From Caldilineaceae bacterium (GTDB lineage: Bacteria; Chloroflexota; Anaerolineae; Caldilineales; Caldilineaceae): 17,744 bases of DNA. Below are positions 6,526 through 14,131 of the stretch, in pieces; the first letter of the stretch is position 1; each line of letters starts with the position of its first letter. The translations under genes were made by a program, and so were the position numbers. The stretch is taken from assembly GCA_026645575.1 (NCBI GenBank), contig JAPKMW010000156.1:1-17744 (forward strand). The letters are read 5' to 3'. The notes under the pieces were generated by a model. The model saw only the letters and a list, made by a program, of their open reading frames with translations. It did no database searches and was not told the origin of the DNA.

Positions 6526-8094
6526 ATGGAACAGGCACACCCAAAGCCCTTGTTAGAGACACGGGGCTTGACCAAACGGTTTGGCGCCTTTGTGGCCAAC
6601 CAGTCGATTGATCTGGCGGTCTACGCCGGTGAGGTTCATGCCGTGTTGGGTGAAAATGGCGCCGGCAAGAGTACGTTGATGAAGTCGCTCTATGGCTTTC
6701 ACCAACCGAGTGCCGGTGAAATCTGGCTCAAGGGCGAAAAAGTGACCATTTCTTCGCCCCAAGCGGGTCGGCAACTGGGCATCGGCATGGTCTTCCAGAA
6801 TTTCACGCTGGTGCCGGCGATGACGGTGTTGGAAAATATTGCCCTCTTTCTGCCCGATATGCGTGGTCGCTTGCAATACCCGGTGATTGAGCAGCGGGTG
6901 CAGGCGCTGGCCGAGCGGTATGGTCTACAAATTGACCTGCGCCGGCGCGTTGGCGCCTTGGCGATCGGGGAGCGGCAACGGCTGGAAATCCTCAAGGTGC
7001 TACTCAGCGATGCCCGCATCCTGATCTTTGATGAACCAACCAGCGTCCTGGCCCCACAGGAAGTGGAGGGCTTTTTCCAGGTTGTCCAACGCCTCAAGAC
7101 GGATGGCTATGCGATCCTCTTTATCACCCACAAGTTGCCGGAAGTGATGGCCATTGCCGACCGCATTACTGTCTTGCGTCAAGGCGCGGTTGCGGGTATA
7201 CTAACGCGCGCCGAAGCCACACCGGCGGCCATTATTCAGATGATGTTGGGTAAGGCGCCTGCCAAAACACCCGACCTGCCACCCTCTTCATTAACAAGCG
7301 AAGCATCTACGAACAGAGCACGCTCATCCAGGAACGGCGCTGAACGGCGCGCCTTGGTGGAGTTACGGCAAGTTTCCGCGCCTGCACAAGGCGGCAGTCG
7401 CCTGGTCGGCATTGATTTACAACTCTTTGGCGGGGAAATTGTCGGGGTGGCCGGTGTTTCGGGCAATGGGCAACGCGAAATCGGGGATGCCATTCTCGGT
7501 CTGCTCCTGTTGACGCAGGGGGAACGGTTCCTCAACGGCGAGAATGCCACCTACTGGTTGCCAGCAGAAATTCGCGCCAGCGGCGTCGCCTGTATCCCGG
7601 AAGATGCGTTGCAGATGGGCGCCATCCGTGGCATGACCGTGGCCGAGAATATGATTCTTGGTGAACAGGCGCAGCACACGCGTTTTGGCGGGCTGGTGAT
7701 GAATTGGGCAGAGGTGCAACAGACAGCGGCGCAGGCATTGGGTAATGTGTTTGCCGCCAAAGCGCCCCGGTTGGAAGTACCGGTAGAGACGCTCTCTGGT
7801 GGCAATCTGCAACGGGTTGTGGTGGCGCGTGAAGTAGCGCGCAAGCCCAAGGTCTTGCTGGCCTACTATCCCGCTCGTGGGTTGGATGTGGCAAATGCTG
7901 AGGCGATGCGCCAACTGTTGCTGCGTTGCCGGCAGGAAGGCGCCGCCGTGTTGCTCTTTTCCGAAGACATGGACGAATTATTTACGTTAAGTGACCGCTT
8001 GCTGGTGCTCTATCACGGCCAGATTGTGGGGCGCTTACAGCCGCACGAATATGACGCCCATCGGGTTGGGCATTTGATGACAGGGGGAGAATAA
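6526..8094 (+). CDS. ABC importer ATPase with two nucleotide-binding domains (nucleoside/BMP type)
   Basis: Powers the adjacent BMP-type importer. The 522-residue protein has two ABC domains. NBD1 shows Walker [10 protein letters not shown] (42-50), Q-loop VFQNF (89-93), signature [11 protein letters not shown] (145-155, the usual LS.G is LAIG here), Walker [10 protein letters not shown] (165-173) and switch His202. A variable linker (245-275) leads to NBD2, which has the degenerate Walker [10 protein letters not shown] (310-318), intact signature LSGGNLQR (423-430) and YPARGLDV in place of a canonical Walker B. Degeneration of NBD2 is normal for RbsA/YufO-like ATPases. ATG 6526 is chosen because it follows the upstream stop by 4 bp; the in-frame upstream extension to 6307 is a shadow of that gene. 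Confidence 0.95.
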   Translation: MEQAHPKPLLETRGLTKRFGAFVANQSIDLAVYAGEVHAVLGENGAGKSTLMKSLYGFHQPSAGEIWLKGEKVTISSPQAGRQLGIGMVFQNFTLVPAMTVLENIALFLPDMRGRLQYPVIEQRVQALAERYGLQIDLRRRVGALAIGERQRLEILKVLLSDARILIFDEPTSVLAPQEVEGFFQVVQRLKTDGYAILFITHKLPEVMAIADRITVLRQGAVAGILTRAEATPAAIIQMMLGKAPAKTPDLPPSSLTSEASTNRARSSRNGAERRALVELRQVSAPAQGGSRLVGIDLQLFGGEIVGVAGVSGNGQREIGDAILGLLLLTQGERFLNGENATYWLPAEIRASGVACIPEDALQMGAIRGMTVAENMILGEQAQHTRFGGLVMNWAEVQQTAAQALGNVFAAKAPRLEVPVETLSGGNLQRVVVAREVARKPKVLLAYYPARGLDVANAEAMRQLLLRCRQEGAAVLLFSEDMDELFTLSDRLLVLYHGQIVGRLQPHEYDAHRVGHLMTGGE

Positions 8095-8099
8095 GAACG

Positions 8100-9161
8100 A
8101 TGGCAACGCCACAAAGTCTGGTGCTACCGGAGCAACCCCCGCGCACCGCCCGTACACTCTTCCTACCCTATCTGCGACCACTCTTGATTGGAGTAACAGC
8201 GCTGGTCTGTTTTGGCGTCGTTTTGCTGCTCTTTGGCAAAGACCCGCTGCGCGCCTACAGCGACATTTTCCGCCAAACGCTCGGCAGCCGCTACGGCCTG
8301 TCGGAAGTGTTGGTCAAACTGATCCCGCTCTTACTCTGCGCCCTGGCGGTACTGCTGCCGGCGCGTTTAGGGCTGGTTAATGTGGGCGGCGAGGGGCAGA
8401 TTTACATGGGCGCCTGGCTGGCAACCTGGGGCGCTTTGTCCTTGGGCGATCTACCGCGGCCCCTAGCCTTAACCGCCGTGTTACTTCTGGGCTTTATCGG
8501 CGGCGGTTTGTGGGCGGCGATCCCGGCCTATCTGCGCGCACGAGGGTGGCTCAATGAGGTCATTTCGACCCTTTTGCTCAACTATGTCGCCATTCAATTT
8601 GTCAACTATTTTATCTACGGCGCTTGGCGCGACCCGGAGAGCGCCAACTTTCCCCAAACGGTGCGCTTTGCCGACGCCTTTCTTCTACCGCAGTTTGGCG
8701 GCACCCGTGTGCATCTGGCCTTGCCCTTGGGGTTGCTGGCCGCAGTGTTGATCTTTTTCCTGTTGCGCTACACCCGTTGGGGCTACGCCATGCGTGCCAT
8801 TGGCGGCAACCCGGAAGCGGCGCTTCGGCATGGCTTTCCGATTGCCCGCTACTTGATCTTGAGCATGATCATTGCCGGTGGATTGGCGGGGCTGGCTGGC
8901 GTGGGTGAAGTGATGGCGATCCAAGGGCGCTTGCGTCCCGCCTTTTCACCGGGCTACGGCTATGTCGGCTTTCTGATCAGTTGGCTGGCCGGTCACAGCC
9001 CCTTTGCCGCCATCGGCATGGCCTTTCTCCTGGCGGTCATTGCTCTGGGTGGCGACACCTTGCAAATCACGCAGAATGTGCCCTTTTCCACGGTGAATAT
9101 TCTGATGGCGTTGATTCTCTTTATTGTGCTGGGGAATTTCTTCCGCAGCAAGAAGGCGTAA
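8100..9161 (+). CDS. ABC importer permease 1 (nucleoside/BMP type, BPD_transp_2)
   Basis: Inner-membrane channel subunit. The 353-residue protein has a short cytoplasmic N-terminus and about eight to ten hydrophobic segments beginning with LLIGVTALVCFGVVLLLFG. Family features include NVGGEGQIYMGAW (about 93-105), LNEVISTLLLNYVA in the cytoplasmic loop, YAMRAIGGNPEAA (the ATPase-contact loop) and a GLAGLAGVGEVM stretch. These match the YufP/NupP class that pairs with a second, shorter permease. It starts 5 bp after the ATPase stop, with GGGGGAG near the end of that gene as ribosome site. Confidence 0.94.
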   Translation: MATPQSLVLPEQPPRTARTLFLPYLRPLLIGVTALVCFGVVLLLFGKDPLRAYSDIFRQTLGSRYGLSEVLVKLIPLLLCALAVLLPARLGLVNVGGEGQIYMGAWLATWGALSLGDLPRPLALTAVLLLGFIGGGLWAAIPAYLRARGWLNEVISTLLLNYVAIQFVNYFIYGAWRDPESANFPQTVRFADAFLLPQFGGTRVHLALPLGLLAAVLIFFLLRYTRWGYAMRAIGGNPEAALRHGFPIARYLILSMIIAGGLAGLAGVGEVMAIQGRLRPAFSPGYGYVGFLISWLAGHSPFAAIGMAFLLAVIALGGDTLQITQNVPFSTVNILMALILFIVLGNFFRSKKA

Positions 9162-9179
9162 AGCGGGGTATTTAGATAC

Positions 9180-9249
9180 TGGATATTAGATATTGGGTAC
9201 TAGATATTGGTAGAACAGTCAGGCACAAATACCCAATATCTAATATCCA
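9180..9249. repeat. Long perfect inverted repeat between the two permease genes
   Basis: Arms 9180-9199 and 9230-9249 are a perfect 20-bp inverted repeat with a 30-nt loop, made of GATATT(A/G)-type units. Another unit is in the loop (TAGATATTGG) and another after the right arm (ATATCCAG). It occupies a 114-bp gap within an otherwise tightly packed operon. Confidence 0.85.
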
Positions 9250-9275
9250 ATATCCAGCCACTAGGAAGGTAACTT

Positions 9276-10193
9276 GTGCTAAGTTTTATCATCGGTGTAT
9301 TGACCGGCGCCATCGGGGCGGGGACTTCGGTGCTTTATGCGGCGCTGGGGGAAGTGGTGAGCGAGCGGGCCGGCGTGATCAATCTGGGGGTGGAAGGCAC
9401 CATGCTGATTGGGGCGTCGGTCGGTTTTGCGGCGACGCACCAGACGGAGAATCCGTTTCTGGGCTTGCTGGCGGCCATGCTTGCTGGTGGGCTGTTTCAC
9501 CTGCTCTTTGCCTACCTGGTGATTACACGGGGCGCCAATCAACTGGCGAGTGGATTAACACTCGGTTTTCTCGGCATTGGTCTAAGTGCGCTCATTGGTC
9601 GGCCTTATGTGGGGCAGTTGGTCGATGGCTTGCCCAAATGGCCAATCCCCGCTTTGGCCGATCTGCCGGTGGTAGGGCGGGTACTCTTCAACCATGATTT
9701 GCTGATCTACGCAGTTGTGCCACTGGCTTTTCTGCTGACTTGGTTACTCAACCAGACGCGGTGGGGGCTGTCGTTGCGCACGGTGGGTGAAGACAAAACG
9801 GTCGCCTATGCCGCCGGCTTGCAGCCGACCTATTTGCAATATCAAGCTGTCTTTATCGGCGGTCTGCTGGCCGGGCTGGGCGGCGCCCACCTATCACTGG
9901 GCTACACCGGCGTCTGGACAGAACAGATGACGGCCGGGCGCGGCTTTATTGCCGTGGCGTTGGTCATCTTTGCAGCGTGGAGTCCGGTGCGGGCGGTCTG
10001 GGGGGCGTTGCTTTTTGGCGGCGCACTGGCCTTCCAATTGCAATTACAAGCGCGCGGCGCCCCCATTTCACCGTTTTTGCTTGACATGTTGCCCTACCTG
10101 CTGACGCTGGGAGTCTTACTGGCTTTGCGCAAACGGCCAGGCTATACCATGCCGGCTGGTCTCAGCACAGTGTTTGAAGGGATGCGTTCGTAA
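9276..10193 (+). CDS. ABC importer permease 2 (nucleoside/BMP type, BPD_transp_2)
   Basis: Second channel subunit, 305 residues with about eight hydrophobic segments. It contains the family signature GEVVSERAGVINLGVEGTML (26-45), WGLSLRTVGEDKTVAYAAGL in the cytoplasmic coupling loop, a GLLAGLGGAHLSLGY segment, and ends with a short cytoplasmic tail. It corresponds to the YufQ/NupQ partner of permease 1. Start GTG 9276 follows AGGAAGGT by five bases. It is separated from permease 1 by the long hairpin, so its expression may be set apart from the upstream genes. Confidence 0.94.
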   Translation: MLSFIIGVLTGAIGAGTSVLYAALGEVVSERAGVINLGVEGTMLIGASVGFAATHQTENPFLGLLAAMLAGGLFHLLFAYLVITRGANQLASGLTLGFLGIGLSALIGRPYVGQLVDGLPKWPIPALADLPVVGRVLFNHDLLIYAVVPLAFLLTWLLNQTRWGLSLRTVGEDKTVAYAAGLQPTYLQYQAVFIGGLLAGLGGAHLSLGYTGVWTEQMTAGRGFIAVALVIFAAWSPVRAVWGALLFGGALAFQLQLQARGAPISPFLLDMLPYLLTLGVLLALRKRPGYTMPAGLSTVFEGMRS

Positions 10194-10199
10194 AAACCT

Positions 10200-10230
10200 G
10201 CTCTCCGCCAGTCATGGACTGGCGGAGAGC
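10200..10230. repeat. 14-bp GC-rich hairpin after permease 2
   Basis: GCTCTCCGCCAGTC (10200-10213) and GACTGGCGGAGAGC (10217-10230) pair perfectly around ATG, starting 7 bp after the permease stop. No T-run follows; instead a TATAAT begins 3 bp later. It may be an mRNA-stabilising or processing hairpin, a factor-dependent terminator, or part of the next promoter. Confidence 0.8.
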
Positions 10231-10232
10231 GG

Positions 10233-10238
10233 TATAAT
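10233..10238 (+). promoter_or_regulatory. -10 box of an internal promoter for the binding protein
   Basis: A perfect TATAAT lies directly after the hairpin and 63 bp before the binding-protein start. Any -35 would fall within the hairpin (GTCATG at 10211-10216, weak). An own promoter fits the need for more binding protein than permease. Confidence 0.5.
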
Positions 10239-10301
10239 CACTAAAAGCAATCATCGTATTTCAACATCGCAGTTACTTTACCAAAGGAGATTGACGTTTC
10301 T

Positions 10302-11426
10302 ATGAAAATGCCGTCGTTGTATTGGAAAATGTTGAGTTTGCTCGCCGTGTTGGCGCTCAGTGCCGCTTGTGCCATGCCGGCAGCCGCGCCGGCGGCTGAT
10401 AGTGGAGCCGCCGCACCGGCAGAGGAAAAGATTATCATCGGCGCCTTGCATGTCGGCTCGATTGCCGATGCCGGCTATAACCAGGCGCACCATGTCGGGT
10501 TGCTTGCCATGAAGGAGAGCCTGCCCAATGTCGAGTTGATCGAGGCCGAGAATGTGCCGGAGAGCGCCGACGCCGAACGGGTGATGGAGAACATGATCCA
10601 ACAGGGCGCCACCATCATCTTCCCGCAGAGCTTTGGCTATCTCGACCCGGCGCTTAATGTGGCGGCCAAATACCCCGAGGTGACTTTTATGCACCCGGCT
10701 GGTTTCAAACAGGCTGACAACCTGGGCACCTATTGGGGCAACAACTTTGAAGCCATGTATCTGGCCGGGATTGCCGCCGGTAAGGCCACGGAGTCCAATC
10801 AACTGGGCTTTATCACTGCCTTTCCGATTCCCAACATTTTAGCCTCGGTCAATGCGTTCCACCTGGGCGCCAAGTCGGTCAACCCCGATGTGACAACCAC
10901 ACTGGTGATTAATGGCTCGTGGGTCGATCCGACCAAGGAAGCCGCCGCCACCAACGCCCTGGCCGATGCCGGCGCTGATGTGGTGACGATGATTGTGGAT
11001 TCGCCCATCACCGTGGTCAAGACGGCGGAAGAACGGGGCATCTATGTCGTTGGCTTCCACTCGGATGCGCTGCAAGAATTCGCGCCCAACGGCTGGTTGA
11101 CCGGCGTGGCCTACACCTGGGGACCGCTCTTCACCCGGATTGTCAACTCAATCCAAGATGGCACCTGGAAGAGCGAACATATTCGCGGCGGCGTCGAAAC
11201 CGACTACGTCACCCTGGCCCCCTTCGGCCCCTCGGTCAGCGACGAGACCAAGGCCCAGATCGAAGAGGCCAAAGCCAAGCTGATCAGCGGCGAACTAAAG
11301 ATCTTCCAAGGCCCCATCCTCGATAACAAAGGCGAGACCCGCATCCCCGAAGGCGAAGCCGGCGGCATGGAACTGCTCGACACGACCGATTGGTTGGTGG
11401 AGGGCGTTGTCGGACAGACCGAGTAA
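10302..11426 (+). CDS. BMP-family (BmpA/PnrA-like) lipoprotein substrate-binding protein
   Basis: Captures the substrate outside the membrane and delivers it to the two upstream permeases. The 374-residue protein has a lipoprotein signal peptide with lipobox LSAAC (19-23, lipidated Cys23) and a Pro/Ala-rich linker. Next comes a BMP fold opening IIIGALHVGSIADAGYNQAH, with an aromatic/Asn ligand-site start typical of the PnrA family. Other markers are IIFPQSFGY, the YWGNNFEAMYLAGIAAG strand-helix and a C-terminal GPILDNKGETRIPEGE segment. Known members bind purine nucleosides or related compounds; the ligand here is not determined. The ribosome site AAAGGAGA (10283-10290) lies 11 bp upstream of the ATG; a second ATG is at codon 3. 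Confidence 0.95.
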   Translation: MKMPSLYWKMLSLLAVLALSAACAMPAAAPAADSGAAAPAEEKIIIGALHVGSIADAGYNQAHHVGLLAMKESLPNVELIEAENVPESADAERVMENMIQQGATIIFPQSFGYLDPALNVAAKYPEVTFMHPAGFKQADNLGTYWGNNFEAMYLAGIAAGKATESNQLGFITAFPIPNILASVNAFHLGAKSVNPDVTTTLVINGSWVDPTKEAAATNALADAGADVVTMIVDSPITVVKTAEERGIYVVGFHSDALQEFAPNGWLTGVAYTWGPLFTRIVNSIQDGTWKSEHIRGGVETDYVTLAPFGPSVSDETKAQIEEAKAKLISGELKIFQGPILDNKGETRIPEGEAGGMELLDTTDWLVEGVVGQTE

Positions 11427-11432
11427 AGGGAA

Positions 11433-11498
11433 TTACGAGTTCCGAATTACGAATTACGGCGCATGGGCAACTTGTAATTCGTAATTCGGAACTCGTAA
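11433..11498. repeat. Long perfect inverted repeat of 7-bp units
   Basis: Arms 11433-11457 and 11474-11498 pair perfectly over 25 bp around a 16-nt loop. The left side is four heptamers (GAATTAC, GAGTTCC, GAATTAC, GAATTAC). The right side extends to five (GTAATTC twice, GGAACTC, GTAACTC, GTAATTC), so one unit has no partner. It fills the gap between the binding protein and the cysteine hydrolase. Confidence 0.88.
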
Positions 11499-11523
11499 CT
11501 CGTAATTCAACAGGCACAAGCGA

Positions 11524-12201
11524 ATGAGTACAATCACAATCTCCGCCGAACCCCATCCAGTAACCATAGACTTGACGGCGACGGCGCTGCTGGTCATTGA
11601 TATGCAGAAGGATTTTTTGTATCCCGATGGCTTTGGTGCGCTTTTGGGGAATGATGTGACATTGTTACAGCGGACCATTGGGCCGATTCAGGCGATGTTG
11701 GCAGCGGCGCGGGCGCAGAGATTGTTGATCATCCACACGCGCGAGGGGCATCTCCCCGATCTGAGCGACTGCCCGCCGACCAAGTTGGATCGCTGGCCGC
11801 CAGGGACGCGCATTGGTGATGTCGGGCCGATGGGGCGCATCCTGATTCGGGGCGAGGCAGGACATGGCATCATCGATGAAGTGGCGCCGCTGCCGGGGGA
11901 AATTGTGCTGGACAAGCCGGGTAAAAGTTCCTTCTACGCCACTGATCTCGAAGCAATCTTGCATCAACACGGTATCCGCAACCTGCTAATCACCGGCGTG
12001 ACGACCGATGTCTGTTGCAGCGCCACGGTGATCGCCGCCAATGACCGCGGCTTTAATGCCATTGTGCTGGCCGATTGCGTCTCGTCTTATAGCCCGGAAC
12101 GCCATGCCGCCACCCTGGCGACGATCAAAGCGCAGGGGGGCATCTTTGGCTGGGTGACCGATTCGGCAGTGGTGTTGCAGGCGTTGCCCGCGCCGCGCTG
12201 A
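11524..12201 (+). CDS. Isochorismatase-fold cysteine hydrolase, biuret-hydrolase-like
   Basis: Cytoplasmic amidohydrolase that probably cleaves a C-N bond of a ureido compound. The 225-residue protein shows the cysteine-hydrolase triad: Asp26 in LLVIDMQKDF, Lys131 in LDKPGKSSF, and Cys164 in TGVTTDVC, with a cis-peptide GVTTD turn. From memory of the family, the blocks HTREGHLPDLSD (71-82), GPMGRILIRGE (101-111), the ATDLE segment (139-143) and AANDRGF (171-177) resemble biuret hydrolase more than isochorismatase or nicotinamidase. RutB-type ureidoacrylate hydrolase is the main alternative. It sits after a hairpin and has only a weak ribosome site. Association with an allophanate-hydrolase-domain protein (allophanate is the product of biuret hydrolysis) supports a role in ureide breakdown; this is inference. 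Confidence 0.85.
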   Translation: MSTITISAEPHPVTIDLTATALLVIDMQKDFLYPDGFGALLGNDVTLLQRTIGPIQAMLAAARAQRLLIIHTREGHLPDLSDCPPTKLDRWPPGTRIGDVGPMGRILIRGEAGHGIIDEVAPLPGEIVLDKPGKSSFYATDLEAILHQHGIRNLLITGVTTDVCCSATVIAANDRGFNAIVLADCVSSYSPERHAATLATIKAQGGIFGWVTDSAVVLQALPAPR

Positions 12202-12244
12202 CCAGATCATGGGTACAGATCCACTGCGACAGGAGAAACCTGCG

Positions 12245-13093
12245 GTGACCAACCACTACCTTTTCGTCTACGGCACCTTGCGCCCGCCACGCCCAGACAC
12301 ACCAGCGCCCGACGTGCGCTATTACCCCGCTATTGCCGACTACATCCGCCACCACCAACCGGCCACTCTGACCAACGCCGCCCTCTATGACCTCGGCGCT
12401 TACCCAGCCGCAACTTCTGGCGATGGCATAATTCAGGGCGATCTGTTGCTGGTGGATGAAGCCGCTCTACCGATTGCCGACCGGATTGAGGGCCACCCCG
12501 CCTATTACCGCCGCGCCCAGGTGCCTGTGCAGACGGCCAATGGAGCCGTAGACGCCTGGATCTACTGGGCGCCGCCAGGGTTGACCACGGGCCGACCACG
12601 CATCAGCAACGGCGACTGGTTCCAACGCCATCTGGCGCCGGCAGTGGTTGTCGACACACCGGTGGCAACCGACAGCGATCCACTCTTGCGCACGTTGGTG
12701 AAGCGCTTTGCTGACGAACCTTGCTCCTGGCTCAGTAGTGTCCGGCCCGATGGTCGCGCCCATAGTGCGCCGATCTGGCATGTCTGGCATCAGGGGCGGG
12801 CCTATGTGGTGACGCCAGCGCAAAGTGTCAAGGTGAACAACATTGCGGAAAATCCTAACGTGGTCATCACCCATCCCGACCCGCTTAATGCGTTGATTAT
12901 TGAAGGCTGGGCGACGGCGGCCAACCACCTGCGACAGGCGTTGCGTCCGCTCTTTCTAGAAAAGTACAGATGGGATCTCACTGGTGACAATAGCCACGAT
13001 ACTGTGCTGGAAATTACGCCAACCAAATTGCTGGCGTGGGGTAAGTATGGCGAAGGGAAGTGGCCGGGGGAAGCGATCTTGCAGGTTTGGTAA
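12245..13093 (+). CDS. Fusion of a GGCT-like domain and a PNPOx-like flavin-binding domain
   Basis: The 282-residue protein has two parts. Residues 4-112 are a gamma-glutamylcyclotransferase-like (AIG2/YtfP) domain with the substrate-loop motif YGTLR (9-13) and the conserved acidic residue in RIEGHPAYYRR (Glu82). Residues 145-272 are a pyridoxamine-5'-phosphate-oxidase-like split barrel (WLSSVRPDGRAHSAPIWHV, then VKVNNIAENPNVVITH, then a YRWD helix end), expected to bind FMN, F420 or haem. The frame is open from ATG 12209. GTG 12245 is preferred because AGGAGA lies eight bases upstream and the protein then begins directly at the domain. It follows the hydrolase by 43 bp. The GGCT domain shares its fold with the allophanate-hydrolase-like protein at the head of the cluster. 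The reaction is unknown. Confidence 0.85.
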   Translation: MTNHYLFVYGTLRPPRPDTPAPDVRYYPAIADYIRHHQPATLTNAALYDLGAYPAATSGDGIIQGDLLLVDEAALPIADRIEGHPAYYRRAQVPVQTANGAVDAWIYWAPPGLTTGRPRISNGDWFQRHLAPAVVVDTPVATDSDPLLRTLVKRFADEPCSWLSSVRPDGRAHSAPIWHVWHQGRAYVVTPAQSVKVNNIAENPNVVITHPDPLNALIIEGWATAANHLRQALRPLFLEKYRWDLTGDNSHDTVLEITPTKLLAWGKYGEGKWPGEAILQVW

Positions 13094-13116
13094 AGAACTA
13101 CAATAGAGTAACGTCT

Positions 13117-13183
13117 ACTCTGCTCCCAGCCGGTCCGTGACCGGCGATGAAGCCGCCGGTCACGGACCGGCTGGGAGCAGAGT
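13117..13183. repeat. 30-bp perfect hairpin at the end of the importer cluster
   Basis: Arms 13117-13146 and 13154-13183 pair perfectly over 30 bp around a 7-nt loop. The stem is GC-rich, with an internal ACCGG/CCGGT motif. No T-run follows on either strand, so it is not a classical terminator, though it may stop RNase or act with Rho. A small dyad AGAGTA/TACTCT lies just upstream (about 13105-13121). Confidence 0.9.
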
Positions 13184-13197
13184 GATTATATAAACAA

Positions 13198-13228
13198 GAG
13201 CCGACCCAGTTCGCCACTGGATCGGCTC
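13198..13228 (-). terminator. Intrinsic terminator of the secreted-protein gene
   Basis: The 13-bp stem 13198-13210 with 13216-13228 has one non-Watson-Crick position. In minus-strand RNA that position is a G-U pair, while on the plus strand it is a C/A mismatch. The minus strand continues TTGTTTATAT. Orientation and position, about 50 bp after the minus-strand stop, fit termination of that gene. Confidence 0.75.
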
Positions 13229-13280
13229 CCGTTCAAAGTTGCAGCAAATTCTATTTGTGCGCTAGATGATAACGCCAGGG

Positions 13281-13844
13281 TTAATACTTGACCAGCTTCC
13301 CACTGATGTCGATCATGTAGGCGCACGGGTGATCATGATGGTTGGTCACGATCACATAGAAGGTTTCGTTCGCCTTGGCGCTGCCGGCCCAGCGTAAAAC
13401 CATCTCATCAGGCACATAAAAGCCGTGTTCGTTCTGGGCATCGAAGCTGGCGGCAATCTCTTCCGGCGTGCCGTCATGGTTGTGGGTTTTGACCCAGATT
13501 AGGGAACCAGCGCCCACCGGGTTGCGCCAGTTACCGTCTTCATCATATTTCGGTCGCGCCAGGTTGGCCGCGGTCTCAATGGTAAAGCTGATGGCATCCG
13601 GCATCTCTTCCTTCACCATCACAATCGCTTGGGGCGGCTCGTCGCTGTCATCATAGTCATAGGTGAATTTGTACCAGTGCGAGGCGCCGGGGGCGAGGCT
13701 GATCCAGCCCGGCAACGGGGCACCGGCGCCACCTTGGCCGGTCGCCGGCTCGGACACCGCAGTAACCGGCGTCACAAGCGCAACCAGCAAGACCAAACAG
13801 GTGACAACGGCGATGGCAATGGGTCGATAAATCCGCGTAGACAT
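13281..13844 (-). CDS. Secreted protein of unknown function
   Basis: I do not recognise this 187-residue protein. It has a Sec signal peptide (MSTRIYRPIAIAVVTCLVLL, then VALVTPVTA with likely cleavage around residue 30) and no lipobox, then a Gly/Pro/Ala linker. The mature part is acidic and looks like a beta-sandwich: WISLAPGASHWYKFTYDY, DAISFTIETA, a Trp-rich GSLIWVKTHNHDG, and FYVIVTNHHDHPCAYMIDI near the end. This layout resembles pre-peptidase C-terminal-type carbohydrate- or metal-binding sandwiches, but only loosely. His/Asp clusters (HNHD, NHHDH) could bind metal. Start ATG 13844 has AAAGGAGA at good spacing. It lies alone between two importer clusters, with its own terminator. Confidence 0.85.
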   Translation of the reverse strand: MSTRIYRPIAIAVVTCLVLLVALVTPVTAVSEPATGQGGAGAPLPGWISLAPGASHWYKFTYDYDDSDEPPQAIVMVKEEMPDAISFTIETAANLARPKYDEDGNWRNPVGAGSLIWVKTHNHDGTPEEIAASFDAQNEHGFYVPDEMVLRWAGSAKANETFYVIVTNHHDHPCAYMIDISGKLVKY

Positions 13845-13873
13845 ACGCTCTCCTTTCTTATCGAACCACAGAA

Positions 13874-13915
13874 TTTATAGAGAATTGTTCAGTTTCTGTG
13901 TCTCAGCCGAACAAT
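13874..13915 (-). promoter_or_regulatory. Weak promoter and dyad upstream of the secreted-protein gene
   Basis: The minus strand has TATAAA (complement of 13874-13879) and a poor -35 (GACACA) 17 bp upstream. A perfect 7-bp dyad ATTGTTC (13884-13890) and GAACAAT (13909-13915) overlaps this -35 region. Confidence 0.35.
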
Positions 13916-14031
13916 CACTTCGCCACTTACCCATTCTACCAGTTATAGACTCTTTCTAGACGCGCCACTAGACGGGTTCTATCACTCGCCACCATACGAG
14001 TTTCTGGCCTGACCAAATGACCAGTGCGGAA

Positions 14032-14071
14032 AGGTGTATTTCAACCTAGAGGAATAAGGAGAAATACACCT
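14032..14071. promoter_or_regulatory. 11-bp dyad upstream of the sugar importer promoter
   Basis: AGGTGTATTTC (14032-14042) and GAAATACACCT (14061-14071) are a perfect inverted repeat with an 18-bp spacer. It ends 29 bp upstream of the -35 box, where an activator or a second repressor dimer could bind. No other gene or structure is seen in 13916-14031. Confidence 0.5.
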
Positions 14072-14100
14072 CAAAGCAGAAGAGAATAGAAAAATGTCAG

Positions 14101-14129
14101 TTGACAACTTTTCAGGAGTGATTTACACT
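14101..14129 (+). promoter_or_regulatory. Promoter of the sugar importer operon
   Basis: Perfect -35 TTGACA (14101-14106), a 17-bp spacer and -10 TACACT (14124-14129), giving a start near 14136 and a leader of about 100 nt. Confidence 0.65.
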
Positions 14130-14131
14130 AG

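Noticed and set aside
6685..8094. Second nucleotide-binding domain as inactivated by mutation
   Set aside because: The degenerate Walker A and missing acidic Walker B are usual for the second domain of RbsA/YufO-type ATPases.
10200..10230. Intrinsic terminator after permease 2
   Set aside because: The stem is strong but no T-run follows; a TATAAT follows instead.
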